From Oscillospiraceae bacterium (GTDB lineage Bacteria > Bacillota > Clostridia > Oscillospirales > CAG-272), in contig SVTK01000005.1 in assembly GCA_015063805.1 (NCBI GenBank), forward strand, positions 62,001 through 126,000: 64,000 nucleotides of DNA, read 5' to 3'. Numbering within the stretch: position 1 is the first letter of the stretch; each line of letters opens with the position of its first letter. Of the stretch, positions 1-9,520 are shown in pieces. The notes beneath the pieces were generated by a model. That model was not told the origin of the DNA. It worked only from the letters and a program-made list of their open reading frames with translations, and did not search any database. The translations under genes were made by a program, and so were the position numbers.

Positions 1-1638
1 CGGCACAAGAATGACGTCATAGGCCATTTCGCCCACCTGCAGAGGGGCGGAAGCTTTGGCGCACTGCTCAGGGAACAGGGACTCGGAGATGAAGTCGAAA
101 TCCACCGAGCCGAAGATCAGCCAGCGGGTAATGTTTGCGAAGTTTTCGTCCAGCTGACTGCGTTCAAGAGCGGTCTGCTCGGAGGGACCCCAGTGGAGCC
201 AATAGCTCTCCACGGGATGAATTACGCCCACACGGACGATCGACTTACCTCTGGTCATTGCGGTGTTGACGCGAGCAAAATGATCCTCCACATAGGCATA
301 TTCGGTGTACCAGGGGGACTGGTAGTGGATGGAGGCGGGATAGTCTCGCTTAGCGGAGCCTGCCATGGAAACCCAGGACAGGTGGGGCACCCGGACGGTG
401 ACACCCATGGCGGCCTGCCAGTCGCCGTGAAGCTTGTGACCGCGGAAGTCGAAGTCCCAGGAGGTGACACCGTACAGCTCGCTCAGCATGCCGGGACGGC
501 CGAACTGACGAACGGCCGACTGGGTCTGCTTTGCGGTGTTGTACTCAAAGAAGGCGCAGAGCATATCGATACCGGGGAGGTCGAAGGCGCGGTAGGAACG
601 CATGGCCTCGCCCAGACACGAGGTCTGAGACATGAGGGTGGGTTCCGCCATCATGTGTCCCGTCAGCATGAGATTGTGCCGGCTGCACCAATTGCCGATG
701 GTGTCGGCAAAGGCGGAAGAAAACCGCTCGGCCACATGATCGTGATAATGATAGCGGATCAGTGAGCGCTGGGCATCGGGCAGATCCCAGATCAGCTCGG
801 GGATGTGATCCACCAGGGATTCGCCGTAGGCGGCGGTGAAGGTGTCATCCAAATCCTCCGACCAGGGCAGGATTACATCCTTTTTGCTATCGGCAAAGGG
901 GAGGGTGGACTTGCGGCTGAACTGCGGCTCATCGGTGAAAATGGCGGGAATAATGCCGCCGAAATCCTTCTCGAAGCGCTGGCGGTAGCGTTCGTGGGTC
1001 ACTTCGATGAAACGCTGGATAGCCTCGCGGTCCAGGGTATTGACATAGGTCTGGTTATTGTACCGGGGGTTGGGGACGGGGGTCTCCACATAGGCGTACC
1101 AGGCGGTACCCTCGGCCGTCTCACCTTCAGCCAGGCGGCGGTAGGATGCCAGAGTGCCGTCGGGGTTGAGCTTGATGTCATACCGCGCCAGCAGATAGCC
1201 GCGGTTGGAGCGGCCGACGCGGGCGGAGGTATCACTGACAGGACCTGCGGGGATATCCTCCTCATAGGGCATGGCGGTGAACATCAGGGAGCGCTGGCGA
1301 TATTTTTCATCCTTTGTGACAAGGCCGCCGGCAAAACCGGAGGGCCATTGGTCTTCATCGTAGAGCCAGGCCAGCATCTCGGTTTCCCGGGCGCGCTCCA
1401 CGCACCCCTCCACCAGATCCATGTATTCATCGGTGAGGTAGGGAGTATCCATGCCGTGGCGGACGTGCATATGGAAGCCGCCGAAGCCCATTTGGCGCAG
1501 AATATCGATCTGCCACTTCAGCTCCTCGCCCTCCAAACGGCAGTTCCATGCCCAGAAGGGGGTACCGCGGTATTCGGCGGTGGGGGAGCGGAAAAGCTCT
1601 TTGTCCAGATGGGGTGCTTGATTTTTGGGATAAAGCAT
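1..1638 (-). CDS. GH106-like glycoside hydrolase, 3' end beyond the window
   Basis: The frame is open from an ATG at 1638 to the window edge, giving 546 residues and no stop, so the C-terminus is missing. AAAGGAT lies just upstream of the ATG. The N-terminus carries FWAWNCRLEGEELKWQ, then MGFGGFHMHVRHGMDTPYL and WLYDEDQWPSGFAGGLV. This pattern is typical of the GH106 (alpha-L-rhamnosidase-like) superfamily, which has a TIM-barrel catalytic core. No signal peptide is visible, so it probably acts on imported oligosaccharides in the cytoplasm. The AraC regulator just upstream on the same strand (1734-2699) is a plausible controller. The substrate cannot be named, because many proteins with this N-terminus are not proven rhamnosidases. 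Confidence 0.8.
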   Translation of the reverse strand, partial: MLYPKNQAPHLDKELFRSPTAEYRGTPFWAWNCRLEGEELKWQIDILRQMGFGGFHMHVRHGMDTPYLTDEYMDLVEGCVERARETEMLAWLYDEDQWPSGFAGGLVTKDEKYRQRSLMFTAMPYEEDIPAGPVSDTSARVGRSNRGYLLARYDIKLNPDGTLASYRRLAEGETAEGTAWYAYVETPVPNPRYNNQTYVNTLDREAIQRFIEVTHERYRQRFEKDFGGIIPAIFTDEPQFSRKSTLPFADSKKDVILPWSEDLDDTFTAAYGESLVDHIPELIWDLPDAQRSLIRYHYHDHVAERFSSAFADTIGNWCSRHNLMLTGHMMAEPTLMSQTSCLGEAMRSYRAFDLPGIDMLCAFFEYNTAKQTQSAVRQFGRPGMLSELYGVTSWDFDFRGHKLHGDWQAAMGVTVRVPHLSWVSMAGSAKRDYPASIHYQSPWYTEYAYVEDHFARVNTAMTRGKSIVRVGVIHPVESYWLHWGPSEQTALERSQLDENFANITRWLIFGSVDFDFISESLFPEQCAKASAPLQVGEMAYDVILVP

Positions 1639-1733
1639 CGTATCATCCTTTCCAAAATGTGATTTCTGCAGTACGCATTGTTCTGCTTTAAGTATAAAAC
1701 AAAGAAAAAAATAAAAAAAGGACGCAATTTGCT

Positions 1734-2699
1734 TTATTTTTGCGTCCTTTTTTGCTCTCTCAGCGATTTTGGCGTGCAGCCATAATGCGCGCGGAAAATG
1801 CGGTGGAAATAACTGGAGTTGTCATAGCCCAGCATGGGCAGAATTTCACTCAGGGGCAAGGCGGTGTCGGTCAGCAGCTCGGCAGCCCGCTCCAGGCGGC
1901 GTGCCTGCAGCAGGGTCTTGAAGGTGGATCCGGTTTGGGCGTGGATGATGCGGCTGAGATAGCCCAGAGAGACGGAGTAGCGGCGGGCAAGCTCCCCCAA
2001 ATTTGCGGTGCGGTAATGGTGGTAGACCTCCTGCAGAGCGGCGCTCACCAGCGCGTGTTCTCCGGTGGGGGCTGCGCCGACGGTGACCAAATGGCGGAAT
2101 TCTTCAAGCAGCTGGAGGATGACCCCCATGGTCAGTCGCTCACTGCGGCGGATATCGCCCCCGTCAAGACGGGAGGTGATGAGATTTTCTAACAGGTTCT
2201 GCATGGACGGTATGCCGCTGACCTGTGCATGGAGATAGGGGAGGGTGGGGCGGTCATTCTGCATACACCCCAGCAGGAAGCGGCCCGAGATACTCTCCCG
2301 GCCCACCATGCCCAGGGCCTCCTCCAAAAAAACGGGGAGGAGCATCAGATTCACGGCGATATCGTTTTCTTCCGCGCGGGCGATAGCGTGGGAGGTTTGG
2401 GGAGCAAGGAGAAGAAGCTCTCCCTCCTCCAGCGTAAGCTCAGTATCCCCGTTGATGTGATGGCGGGTCTTGCCGGCACACATATAGATAATCTCGATGA
2501 AATCATGCCGATGCTCGGGGAAATCCACAAAACGGGTATGGGGGCGCATGGCGATGGGAACATTGCCCAGCATTTGCGCGCGGCCCACCACAAAGGCACC
2601 TTCCTCCGAGTAGATTTTGCGGTCAATGTCAGATCCCTCCAGCAGGGCACGCTCCTCCTCGGTGATGGCAGAGAGGACAGAGAGCAGCTCTTGGCGCAT
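1734..2699 (-). CDS. AraC-family transcriptional regulator
   Basis: 321 residues. The ATG at 2699 was chosen because AGGAGGTG sits 7 bases upstream; longer in-frame versions have no ribosome binding site. Residues of about 50-130 look like an AraC-type cupin sensor (FPEHRHDFIEIIYMCAGK, then a GELLLLAPQTSHA stretch). The last 100 residues are a double helix-turn-helix with SVSLGYLSRIIHAQTGSTF and LGYDNSSYFHRIFRAHYG, the AraC signature. Such proteins usually bind a sugar and activate glycan-use genes. Its position between a GH106-like gene (co-directional) and a large divergent secreted protein fits a local carbohydrate regulator. The ligand is not known. Confidence 0.93.
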   Translation of the reverse strand: MRQELLSVLSAITEEERALLEGSDIDRKIYSEEGAFVVGRAQMLGNVPIAMRPHTRFVDFPEHRHDFIEIIYMCAGKTRHHINGDTELTLEEGELLLLAPQTSHAIARAEENDIAVNLMLLPVFLEEALGMVGRESISGRFLLGCMQNDRPTLPYLHAQVSGIPSMQNLLENLITSRLDGGDIRRSERLTMGVILQLLEEFRHLVTVGAAPTGEHALVSAALQEVYHHYRTANLGELARRYSVSLGYLSRIIHAQTGSTFKTLLQARRLERAAELLTDTALPLSEILPMLGYDNSSYFHRIFRAHYGCTPKSLREQKRTQK

Positions 2700-2738
2700 G
2701 GATTTCACCTCCTGTTGGTATAACGCTCCTTTTTCCCC

Positions 2739-2767
2739 ATTATAGCAAAAAAAAACCGTAATTTCAA
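2739..2767 (-). promoter_or_regulatory. Promoter of the AraC regulator gene
   Basis: On the minus strand, TTGAAA (2762-2767), a 17-base spacer and TATAAT (2739-2744). It lies about 40 bases upstream of the AraC start codon and is back-to-back with the promoter at 2798-2826. Confidence 0.8.
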
Positions 2768-2797
2768 GCCTGCTTACCGAAAGTTCATAGACATTTC

Positions 2798-2826
2798 TTG
2801 ATTTTTTGATCTTTCCGTGGTATACT
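2798..2826 (+). promoter_or_regulatory. Promoter of the large secreted protein gene
   Basis: TTGATT (2798-2803), a 17-base spacer and TATACT (2821-2826), about 50 bases before the ATG at 2878. Divergent from the AraC promoter, with only 30 bases between the two -35 boxes, so one bound regulator could affect both. Confidence 0.8.
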
Positions 2827-2877
2827 GGTGTCAAACTGGGGAGAATCCCCGGAAAAAACAAAAGGAGGGAGAAGCCT

Positions 2878-5800
2878 ATGGGACGACGGGCCGTTTTTTT
2901 CGCGTTTTCGCTGATCCTGATGTCTGTCCTGTGCCTGTCGGTGTGGGCGGGCAATGCGCATTATCTTGACGGCGTGGATGTTGTCCGCGGGGCTGATCCC
3001 GCCGTTTCTCCCGAGGGAATGGTGCCGCTTGCCGTCGATCGCGGACAGTGGAAAACCACATCGGGTCAATTCCTTTCCCATACCGAAGCTGAGGCGGAGG
3101 ACGGAACCTTTTCCCAACCGTTGTACATCCTGAACGAACGCGTTGTGCTGGCCGATTTGTCCGTTTCCACGGATCTGGATGCGCACAGTACTGCCGCAAT
3201 GTTCTGCATGGTGAAAACCAAGGGAGAAACCGAAGGGTATGCTTATCTGCGCCTGCGGATTTATACGGCAGACAGTGCGATGATGACCCAGGCTGCGATC
3301 CCTGTCAATGTTTGGTGTGCGGTTTACCTTGATATCGGTGCCTGGAACGAACGGGACGGTGTCAATCATATCGAGATGGAGTATGATGTTTCCGGGAATG
3401 GGGAAGGAACCGAACTCCTGTTCAGCGGACTTTGGCTGGATGAGCCTATGAATGCGGAACTCAGAGAACGCTTCATGACCGATTCATTCAATGTCCGAGG
3501 GGGAGACCTGTACCTTTCTGCCGGAGTACCTTACGCTTACCTGACGCCTTCCGAGAGCTCGCCGATTCTGGAAGCACAGGTTCTTCCGCTTACGACCAAG
3601 ACCGAAACTAACGCATTGCGTATCGTTCTGGATAACGAAAGCTCCTGCACAGCCCTGACCCTGCACTATGCCTACAAAGCTGATGGCGCCGACAGCAATG
3701 CAATTACGCTGGATATGGGAACCGGGCGGCAGACCTTGCTCTTCCCGCTGGATCGTGCCGGCGAGCTTCGTTACATACGTCTTGTGTTCACCGGGGCGGC
3801 GCGGGGATTGCTTACCCTTCATTCCATCAATGCGGTGTCAGTTTATGAAGGCGGAGATTGGAGATGGGGGAAAATTGAAACCTGCAGCTTTGATCCGGAG
3901 AACAACAGAATTACGGTGAATGGTACCGTGGCACACGATATTATGATCACCAATCGCCAAGGTGAACTTGCCCTGTTTTCGATTTCTCCCTGGGAGAAGC
4001 TCGATATGGTGCTGAATTCCGGACGGGAACCGCTGGCGGTGGCGGATATGTCGATTCGTTACAGTTTCACGGTTCCGGTAAAGAGTGGCGACTATGCTGC
4101 CTTGGGGGCCAAGTATATCGTGGTTTTGCGGATTACCGATGAAAACGGCCAAAATGTACGTTACGGCCTGCTTGCTGAACCGAAGAGTGTATCTGTGCCC
4201 TATACTGTACCTGCCATCTCCTCCGGTGAAGCTGCCAAAGGCGTGCAGACTACGCTGGTTTCTTCTGCAAGCCAGGCGGGGGCCGCATTGTACCTGGTGG
4301 ATGTGTATCTCGATCAACTGTGCGACGGCAGTGCCATGGGATACCGTTATATCCGGGGGGAGAAAAGCTACTATTTCAACCGTGATGTTCTCTCTGATCT
4401 CGACCGGGAGATCCGGCTGCGTAGTGCAGCGGGAGAGACGGTATATCTGCGGTTCCTGATCTCCTCCGACGGCAAAGAAGTGCCGTATGCCCTGTCTCCC
4501 ACAGGACTTCCTACCGAGACGGTCAGGGGGATCACTTTGTCCGATTCCGAAGCTGAGGATACCGCAGCGGCTATAACGGAGTTTCTGTGCGAACGGTATG
4601 CGGAGATTACTGATTACGGAACGATCGGGGGGATTGTGGTGGGAGAGCAGGTAGATGATGCGGCCCTCCACAATTATATTGGTGTGTATGCGCTGTCAGA
4701 TTATGTGGACCATTATGCCGACCTGCTGACTCTCATTGCCAATGTGGGACGGACAAAAAATCCCAGTCTGAAAGTGATCGTTCCCATTTCCGATCGCCGT
4801 TCTGCCGTCTGCATCACCCCCGCACTTCTTGAGGACAGCTATGACAGTGAACTTTTCCTGCGCTCCCTGTTCATGCGGCTGGACGCACTGGGGGGGCCTG
4901 ATGTTTCCCTGATGCTGGAGAGCGAGCATAATCCCTTCTCGCTGGCAGGAAATGCGATTGGTGAAGGAAATGCGCTGGCCGAAAATACCGCGGATCAGGC
5001 TGCCTACTATAATGCCGACAATCTGGGTGATTTTTCCGATTTGCTGGACAATCTTACTGCACTTTACCGTTCCATGCCCGATACCTTTCTGTATCTGTGG
5101 TCACCCACCGAGGAAACCGGAGAAGCGCTGACTGCAGCGTATGCATATCTCTATTATCGCCTGCGATTCAGTACGCACGCTGAGGCCTTTATCATTTCCT
5201 TTGCCCGTGCCGAAGCCGGGGGGGATATGCGTGGGATGCGTGAACTGCGCCACTTGATGAAATACATCGATACCGACCGCAGTCTTGCGGTGACTGAGCC
5301 TGCGCTGGCGGTGTTTGGCGTGAACAGCTGGGCCGAGCTGATTTCCGGCTTTTCAGCCGCAAAGCTGCCCTTGAACCGTTATGCCGAAGGGGAGCTTGTT
5401 CCCGCCGTTGAGGTGGAAAAGGGCAGGCACATCTATTGGGATTTCTCCTCTTCCCACGGTACCCGCGGTTGGTATGCGGGTGCACATGTTTCCTCCGCGT
5501 CGGTAAAGGGAGGGGGAGATTCCCGGGGAATGGCAGGTGTTCTTGACCGAAGCAGCGCCGAGACTGAGGAGTATTGTGAACTGGTTTATCGCTTTGCAGT
5601 CAACGAACCCACAGACCCCATCGACCGCCTGGTCTTCGATGTGATGCTGGAGGGCGACGGCGTCTGGGAGGTGTGTATCTTCTTGGGCGGTGAAGGCGCC
5701 CGCATGGAGCAGAAGTGTGTACTGGAGGCCAACCAGCGGATTGCCCTTTCCTTTGATCCCTCGCCTATGGATGGCGTTGGGATGCAATACATCAAGCTTT

Positions 5801-6042
5801 GTACGAAGCCGGTTTCGGGCAGCGGAGAGGGCACATTATATCTCTACGGCGTCCGCGGTGAGAGTGACACGCTGGACGATAATGCGCTGTCCCGTTCTTT
5901 GGCGGAGTTCCGTTCGGCGGGGAATACCGGTGATGGCCAGGACAGCGGGGGAATGAATACTCCCTGGATATTCGCCATTGCTGCAGTATTCATCGCTTCC
6001 GTTGCCTTTGCCATCTTCCTTGGACGTAAGCAGGAAGATTGA
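2878..6042 (+). CDS. Large secreted, membrane-anchored protein with DUF5722-like domain
   Basis: 1054 residues. The ATG at 2878 follows AAAGGAGG with good spacing. Residues 1-24 form a signal peptide with a possible cleavage after VWA. A C-terminal hydrophobic helix (IFAIAAVFIASVAFAIFLG) followed by RKQED suggests a cell-surface protein tethered by its C-terminus. Residues of roughly 50-450 look like beta-sandwich carbohydrate-binding repeats. Residues of about 450-850 resemble DUF5722, a putative glycosidase-like barrel (SYYFNRDVLSDLDREIRLR, then GGIVVGEQVDD and SLKVIVPISDR). Family assignment is from memory of the pattern and is moderate. The divergent AraC gene and nearby GH106-like gene suggest a glycan-related job. 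No catalytic residues could be assigned. Confidence 0.7.
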   Translation: MGRRAVFFAFSLILMSVLCLSVWAGNAHYLDGVDVVRGADPAVSPEGMVPLAVDRGQWKTTSGQFLSHTEAEAEDGTFSQPLYILNERVVLADLSVSTDLDAHSTAAMFCMVKTKGETEGYAYLRLRIYTADSAMMTQAAIPVNVWCAVYLDIGAWNERDGVNHIEMEYDVSGNGEGTELLFSGLWLDEPMNAELRERFMTDSFNVRGGDLYLSAGVPYAYLTPSESSPILEAQVLPLTTKTETNALRIVLDNESSCTALTLHYAYKADGADSNAITLDMGTGRQTLLFPLDRAGELRYIRLVFTGAARGLLTLHSINAVSVYEGGDWRWGKIETCSFDPENNRITVNGTVAHDIMITNRQGELALFSISPWEKLDMVLNSGREPLAVADMSIRYSFTVPVKSGDYAALGAKYIVVLRITDENGQNVRYGLLAEPKSVSVPYTVPAISSGEAAKGVQTTLVSSASQAGAALYLVDVYLDQLCDGSAMGYRYIRGEKSYYFNRDVLSDLDREIRLRSAAGETVYLRFLISSDGKEVPYALSPTGLPTETVRGITLSDSEAEDTAAAITEFLCERYAEITDYGTIGGIVVGEQVDDAALHNYIGVYALSDYVDHYADLLTLIANVGRTKNPSLKVIVPISDRRSAVCITPALLEDSYDSELFLRSLFMRLDALGGPDVSLMLESEHNPFSLAGNAIGEGNALAENTADQAAYYNADNLGDFSDLLDNLTALYRSMPDTFLYLWSPTEETGEALTAAYAYLYYRLRFSTHAEAFIISFARAEAGGDMRGMRELRHLMKYIDTDRSLAVTEPALAVFGVNSWAELISGFSAAKLPLNRYAEGELVPAVEVEKGRHIYWDFSSSHGTRGWYAGAHVSSASVKGGGDSRGMAGVLDRSSAETEEYCELVYRFAVNEPTDPIDRLVFDVMLEGDGVWEVCIFLGGEGARMEQKCVLEANQRIALSFDPSPMDGVGMQYIKLCTKPVSGSGEGTLYLYGVRGESDTLDDNALSRSLAEFRSAGNTGDGQDSGGMNTPWIFAIAAVFIASVAFAIFLGRKQED

Positions 6043-6055
6043 TCTGATAAGAATA

Positions 6056-6092
6056 AAAAGAACAGGATGCCGTGGCGGCATCCTGTTCTTTT
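6056..6092. terminator. Bidirectional terminator between converging genes
   Basis: A perfect 17-bp stem (6056-6072 with 6076-6092) around a TGG loop, A-rich on one side and T-rich on the other. It lies between the stop of the secreted protein gene (6042) and the stop of nadE (6115). Confidence 0.9.
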
Positions 6093-6114
6093 CGCTTGCT
6101 GCAGATGGTGAAAC

Positions 6115-8076
6115 TCAGACGGTGAGTTCTCCCTTTGTCTCGCTGCGGCAGGTTTCCAGTTCCCGCAGCCAAAGGGCAGCAGAGGCGTCGCTGGGCATCC
6201 GCAGATCCCCCCGGGGAGAGATCCCCACCGATCCCACCTTCGGGCCGTCAGGCAGACAGGAGCGCTTGAACTGCTGGATGATGAAGCGGCGGGTGAAGGT
6301 TTCGATCCAGTGCAGGAGGGTAGCCTCATCGTAGCTGCCGCAGAAGGCGAGGCGCGCCAAACGGAAAATCTTCCTCGGGGAGGATCCGCGGCGGAGCATA
6401 TGATAGAGGCAGAAATCGTGCAGCTCGTAGGGCCCCACCAGATCCTCGGTGATCTGCGCGATCTCCTCGTCCTTTGGGGGGAGAAGCTCGGGGCTGACGG
6501 GGGTGGCGAGAATATCCCGCAGGCAGGCGGCGAGGTCTGCACGACCTGCATTCTCCTCCCGGTCAGCGCAATGGGCAACCATGTGGCGGATCAAGGTTTT
6601 GGGAATGTCGCTGTTGACGGCGTACATGGACATATGGTCGCCGTTGTAGGTTGCCCAGCCTAGGGCAAGCTCGGAGAGATCACCGGTGCCGATAACCAGA
6701 CCGTTCTCAGCGTTGGCGATGTCCATGACTACCTGCGTCCGCTCTCTGGCCTGACAGTTTTCGTAGACTACGTTGTGCAGGTCCGGGTCGTGGCCGATAT
6801 CCCGGAAGTGGAGCATAACCGCTTCGGTAATGTCCACTGTGCGCAGGGTGACGCCCAGTTCGGCGCAAAGTCGTTCGGCATTGCTCCGGGTGCGGGAAGT
6901 TGTGCCGAAACAGGGCATGGTGACGGCGATAATGTCGGTGCGGGGGCGCCCCAGCAGATCCATGGCACGGACAGTGGTAAGGAGCGCAAGACAGGAGTCC
7001 AGTCCTCCCGAGATTGCCACCACACAGCTGCGGGCAAAGGTTCGCTCGATGCGTTGGCAAAGTCCGTGAGCGGCGATGGTTAGAATGTCCTCGCACCGGG
7101 AGGCCAGTTCGGCGGGATCCCGGGGCACGAAGGGATGGGGATCCACCGCGCGGCTGAGGGACGTTTCGGCCTGTGGCAGGGAGAAGACGGTACGGCAGTA
7201 GTTGTCAGCGGAGGGCGCGGCGGGATAGGTGTTGAGCCGCATCCGTTCTCTGGTCACCGCGGCGAGATCCAACTCGGTGAAGATCAGGGGCTGTTCGGGG
7301 GCAGCAAAGGGAAGCCGCTCGGCGGCAATCGTGCCGTTTTCGGCAATGAGACAATGGCCCGAGAAAACCAGGTCGGTGGTGGATTCGCCGTATCCCGCGT
7401 TGGCGTAGAGATATCCCGTAAGCAGGCGTGCAGAGTGGATCTCCAGCAAGCGGCGGCGGTAGTCAGCCTTTCCCACAAATTCGGCCCCCGCCGAAAGATT
7501 GCATACTACCGTTGCCCCTGCCGCGGCGTGAACGCAGGAGGGGGGAGCGGGTGTCCACAGATCCTCGCAGATCTCCACCGCCGCTGTCAGCTCCGGCATG
7601 GTATCACAGCAGAAGAGCTGATCGGTGCCGAAGGGAAGATCTCTGCCGCAGAGAGAGATGGAATGCATCCCCTCGGGGGCGGGGGTGAACCAGCGCACCT
7701 CATTGTGCTCGGCATAGTTGGGAAGGTGACGCTTGGGGATGATACCCAGCAGACGGCCGGATGCGCAGACGGCGGCGCAGTTGTAGAGTTTGTTCCTCCA
7801 CCGCAGGGGAAGGCCGATCACCGAGAGCAGGGGCAGGTCAGCGGTTCCGCGGAGGTAGGCAGAAAGAGCATTTTCCGCGCCCTCTAGCAAAGGGAGGGAG
7901 AAGAACAGGTCGCCGCAGGTGTAGCCGGTGACACAAAGTTCGGGGAAAAGCAGAAGCTGAACCCCCTCCTCCGATGCCAGCCTGGCAATACGGATCAGCT
8001 CGGCGGTATTGTGCTTACAATCCGCTATTCGAATGTGGGGGACAGCCGTTCCGACACGAATAAATCCGTCTTTCAT
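6115..8076 (-). CDS. nadE: Glutamine-dependent NAD+ synthetase
   Basis: 653 residues, the usual length of the two-domain enzyme. It makes NAD+ from nicotinic acid adenine dinucleotide, ATP and glutamine in the cytoplasm. The N-terminal nitrilase-type glutaminase domain shows the expected triad: Glu46 in FPELCVTGY, Lys115 in [10 protein letters not shown] and Cys170 in AVEICEDLW. The C-terminal ATP-binding synthetase domain begins near residue 345 with [14 protein letters not shown] (SGGxDS P-loop). The ATG at 8076 is preceded by AAAGGAG; a TTG two codons earlier is also in frame but less well spaced. The gene is monocistronic, with its own promoter (8109-8137) and a terminator at 6056-6092. 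Confidence 0.97.
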   Translation of the reverse strand: MKDGFIRVGTAVPHIRIADCKHNTAELIRIARLASEEGVQLLLFPELCVTGYTCGDLFFSLPLLEGAENALSAYLRGTADLPLLSVIGLPLRWRNKLYNCAAVCASGRLLGIIPKRHLPNYAEHNEVRWFTPAPEGMHSISLCGRDLPFGTDQLFCCDTMPELTAAVEICEDLWTPAPPSCVHAAAGATVVCNLSAGAEFVGKADYRRRLLEIHSARLLTGYLYANAGYGESTTDLVFSGHCLIAENGTIAAERLPFAAPEQPLIFTELDLAAVTRERMRLNTYPAAPSADNYCRTVFSLPQAETSLSRAVDPHPFVPRDPAELASRCEDILTIAAHGLCQRIERTFARSCVVAISGGLDSCLALLTTVRAMDLLGRPRTDIIAVTMPCFGTTSRTRSNAERLCAELGVTLRTVDITEAVMLHFRDIGHDPDLHNVVYENCQARERTQVVMDIANAENGLVIGTGDLSELALGWATYNGDHMSMYAVNSDIPKTLIRHMVAHCADREENAGRADLAACLRDILATPVSPELLPPKDEEIAQITEDLVGPYELHDFCLYHMLRRGSSPRKIFRLARLAFCGSYDEATLLHWIETFTRRFIIQQFKRSCLPDGPKVGSVGISPRGDLRMPSDASAALWLRELETCRSETKGELTV

Positions 8077-8108
8077 CTTCAACGCTCCTTTGAGGAATAA
8101 TTGAATAT

Positions 8109-8137
8109 ATTATAGCTTGAAACCAAAAAAATTACAA
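8109..8137 (-). promoter_or_regulatory. Promoter of nadE
   Basis: TTGTAA (8132-8137), a 17-base spacer and TATAAT (8109-8114) on the minus strand, about 30 bases before the nadE start. Confidence 0.8.
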
Positions 8138-8194
8138 CAGAAAACAAAAAATTTTGCCGAAAGAATGCCCGCGGCCGGATCATTTTCAACACAA

Positions 8195-8224
8195 AACGCC
8201 GCCGAGGTGCCTCGGCGGCGTTTG
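8195..8224 (-). terminator. Terminator of the leftward 13.8-8.2 kb gene run
   Basis: A 13-bp GC-rich stem (8195-8207 with 8212-8224) and GTGC loop. On the minus strand it is followed by a short T-run. It lies just past the lipoprotein stop (8242). Confidence 0.85.
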
Positions 8225-8241
8225 CTTTGGGGTTCACTTGG

Positions 8242-9492
8242 TTACGGCGTGATGGCGGCAATCTGATAAGCGCGGATGGTGGGAGCAGTGTCGGTCCCTT
8301 CGTCCTTCAGATAATCGCGCTCATACCGGCCGGAGTCGGTGTAGTAGAGTCCGTGCTGGACCACGCAGATCGTGCGATCGGCGGGGGCATCGGCGGGAAG
8401 CTGTGCAATCAGCAGATAGAAGCGGGTGGTATCATTCTGTGCGCTGTCCCGGGAAGGCGCAATATCGCGGACGTGAACATAGACCGTTCCGTCGTCGGTG
8501 CGGACATCGAAGATCTCAACCGGTGCCGCAGTGGTACAGCGGTTTCCCATGGGGATGAGCAGCAGGGCGTGCTCACGGAAATAGGTATCGTCATGTGCCG
8601 AGAGCTGCGCAACAATGGCAGAGCAGGTAGCATCGGTGCAGGCTGGATGTGCCTCCAGCAGGCGTGCCAGCTCGGCGGTGCTCCGTACCAATGCCACACT
8701 GTTGAAGTGGGTGGGGGAGCGGTCGATGAAAAGATCGGTTTGATAGAGAATGGATGAGCCCAGTTCAGTGATGAGAGAAGATGAAGAGGGTTCAGGCGCA
8801 GCCGGTGTTTCGGGGGCAGCAGTGGTGGCGGGTGCCGTAGTAGTGGCAGGGGCGGCTGTGGTCTCGGGCGCGGGAGTTCCGCCAACGGTGACCTTACCGC
8901 CGCAGGTGAGGTGATCAATTTTGATGCCCGAGTAGCTTCCCCAGAAGGGCCAGCTGGCCGAGATTTCCACGGTGGCGGTACCGTCCTCTCGGAGGGGGAC
9001 ATCCACGATGGCGGTGGCAAGGGGCTGGAACTGCTTGGCCTTGCCGTCGTAGGTGATGGCTTCGGTGGAGAAGGTCTGGCTGGAGTTGCCGATCTTCAGG
9101 GTGCCGTTGTTGCGTGCGCTGACCCAAATGGAATAGTGGGTCAGATAGGCCTCGGCACGGATAGTTGCGGTGGTGTCGGTGGAGGAGATCACAGACCAGT
9201 CAATGTGGATCTCCAGATTACTGCCCGTCTCCGAGGAAAATTTGCCCGATGCTTCGATGGCAGGACGGGCAGGTACCGCAGTGGTGGTGGATGCAGGTGC
9301 GGTGGTTTGGGGCGCAGGCGGGACGGTAGTAGCAGGGGTCTCGGTGGTGATAGCCGGGCCCGGGGTAGCAGGGGCATTGGTGCCGTCGGTGGTGCTGTCT
9401 GCGGGATCAACGGGATCTCCACCGCAGGCGGCAAGGCACAGCAGAGTCAGCAAAAGGCAGATGGCACGAAGAAAACGGGAGGTGCGCAGCAT
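8242..9492 (-). CDS. Predicted lipoprotein with Thr/Pro-rich linkers
   Basis: 416 residues. The N-terminus is a lipoprotein signal peptide ending in the lipobox LAAC (Cys about residue 23), followed by GGDP, so the protein should be lipid-anchored outside the membrane. Two low-complexity Ala/Thr/Pro linkers (about residues 30-75 and 200-235) flank a compact beta-rich domain (about 80-200). The C-terminal domain (about 240-400) has ELGSSILYQTDLFID near its start and HALLLIPMGNRC later, which vaguely recalls protease-complex PrcB-type domains; I would not assign it on that basis. GAAAGGAG precedes the ATG. The 28-base gap to the upstream gene indicates co-transcription. Function unknown. Confidence 0.8.
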   Translation of the reverse strand: MLRTSRFLRAICLLLTLLCLAACGGDPVDPADSTTDGTNAPATPGPAITTETPATTVPPAPQTTAPASTTTAVPARPAIEASGKFSSETGSNLEIHIDWSVISSTDTTATIRAEAYLTHYSIWVSARNNGTLKIGNSSQTFSTEAITYDGKAKQFQPLATAIVDVPLREDGTATVEISASWPFWGSYSGIKIDHLTCGGKVTVGGTPAPETTAAPATTTAPATTAAPETPAAPEPSSSSLITELGSSILYQTDLFIDRSPTHFNSVALVRSTAELARLLEAHPACTDATCSAIVAQLSAHDDTYFREHALLLIPMGNRCTTAAPVEIFDVRTDDGTVYVHVRDIAPSRDSAQNDTTRFYLLIAQLPADAPADRTICVVQHGLYYTDSGRYERDYLKDEGTDTAPTIRAYQIAAITP

Positions 9493-9520
9493 AACAGATC
9501 TCCTTTCTTGTGGAAGGATA

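Noticed and set aside
193..1662. Plus-strand open frames opposite the GH106-like gene
   Set aside because: The minus strand gives a continuous frame with family motifs; the plus frames are short and Gly/His-rich.
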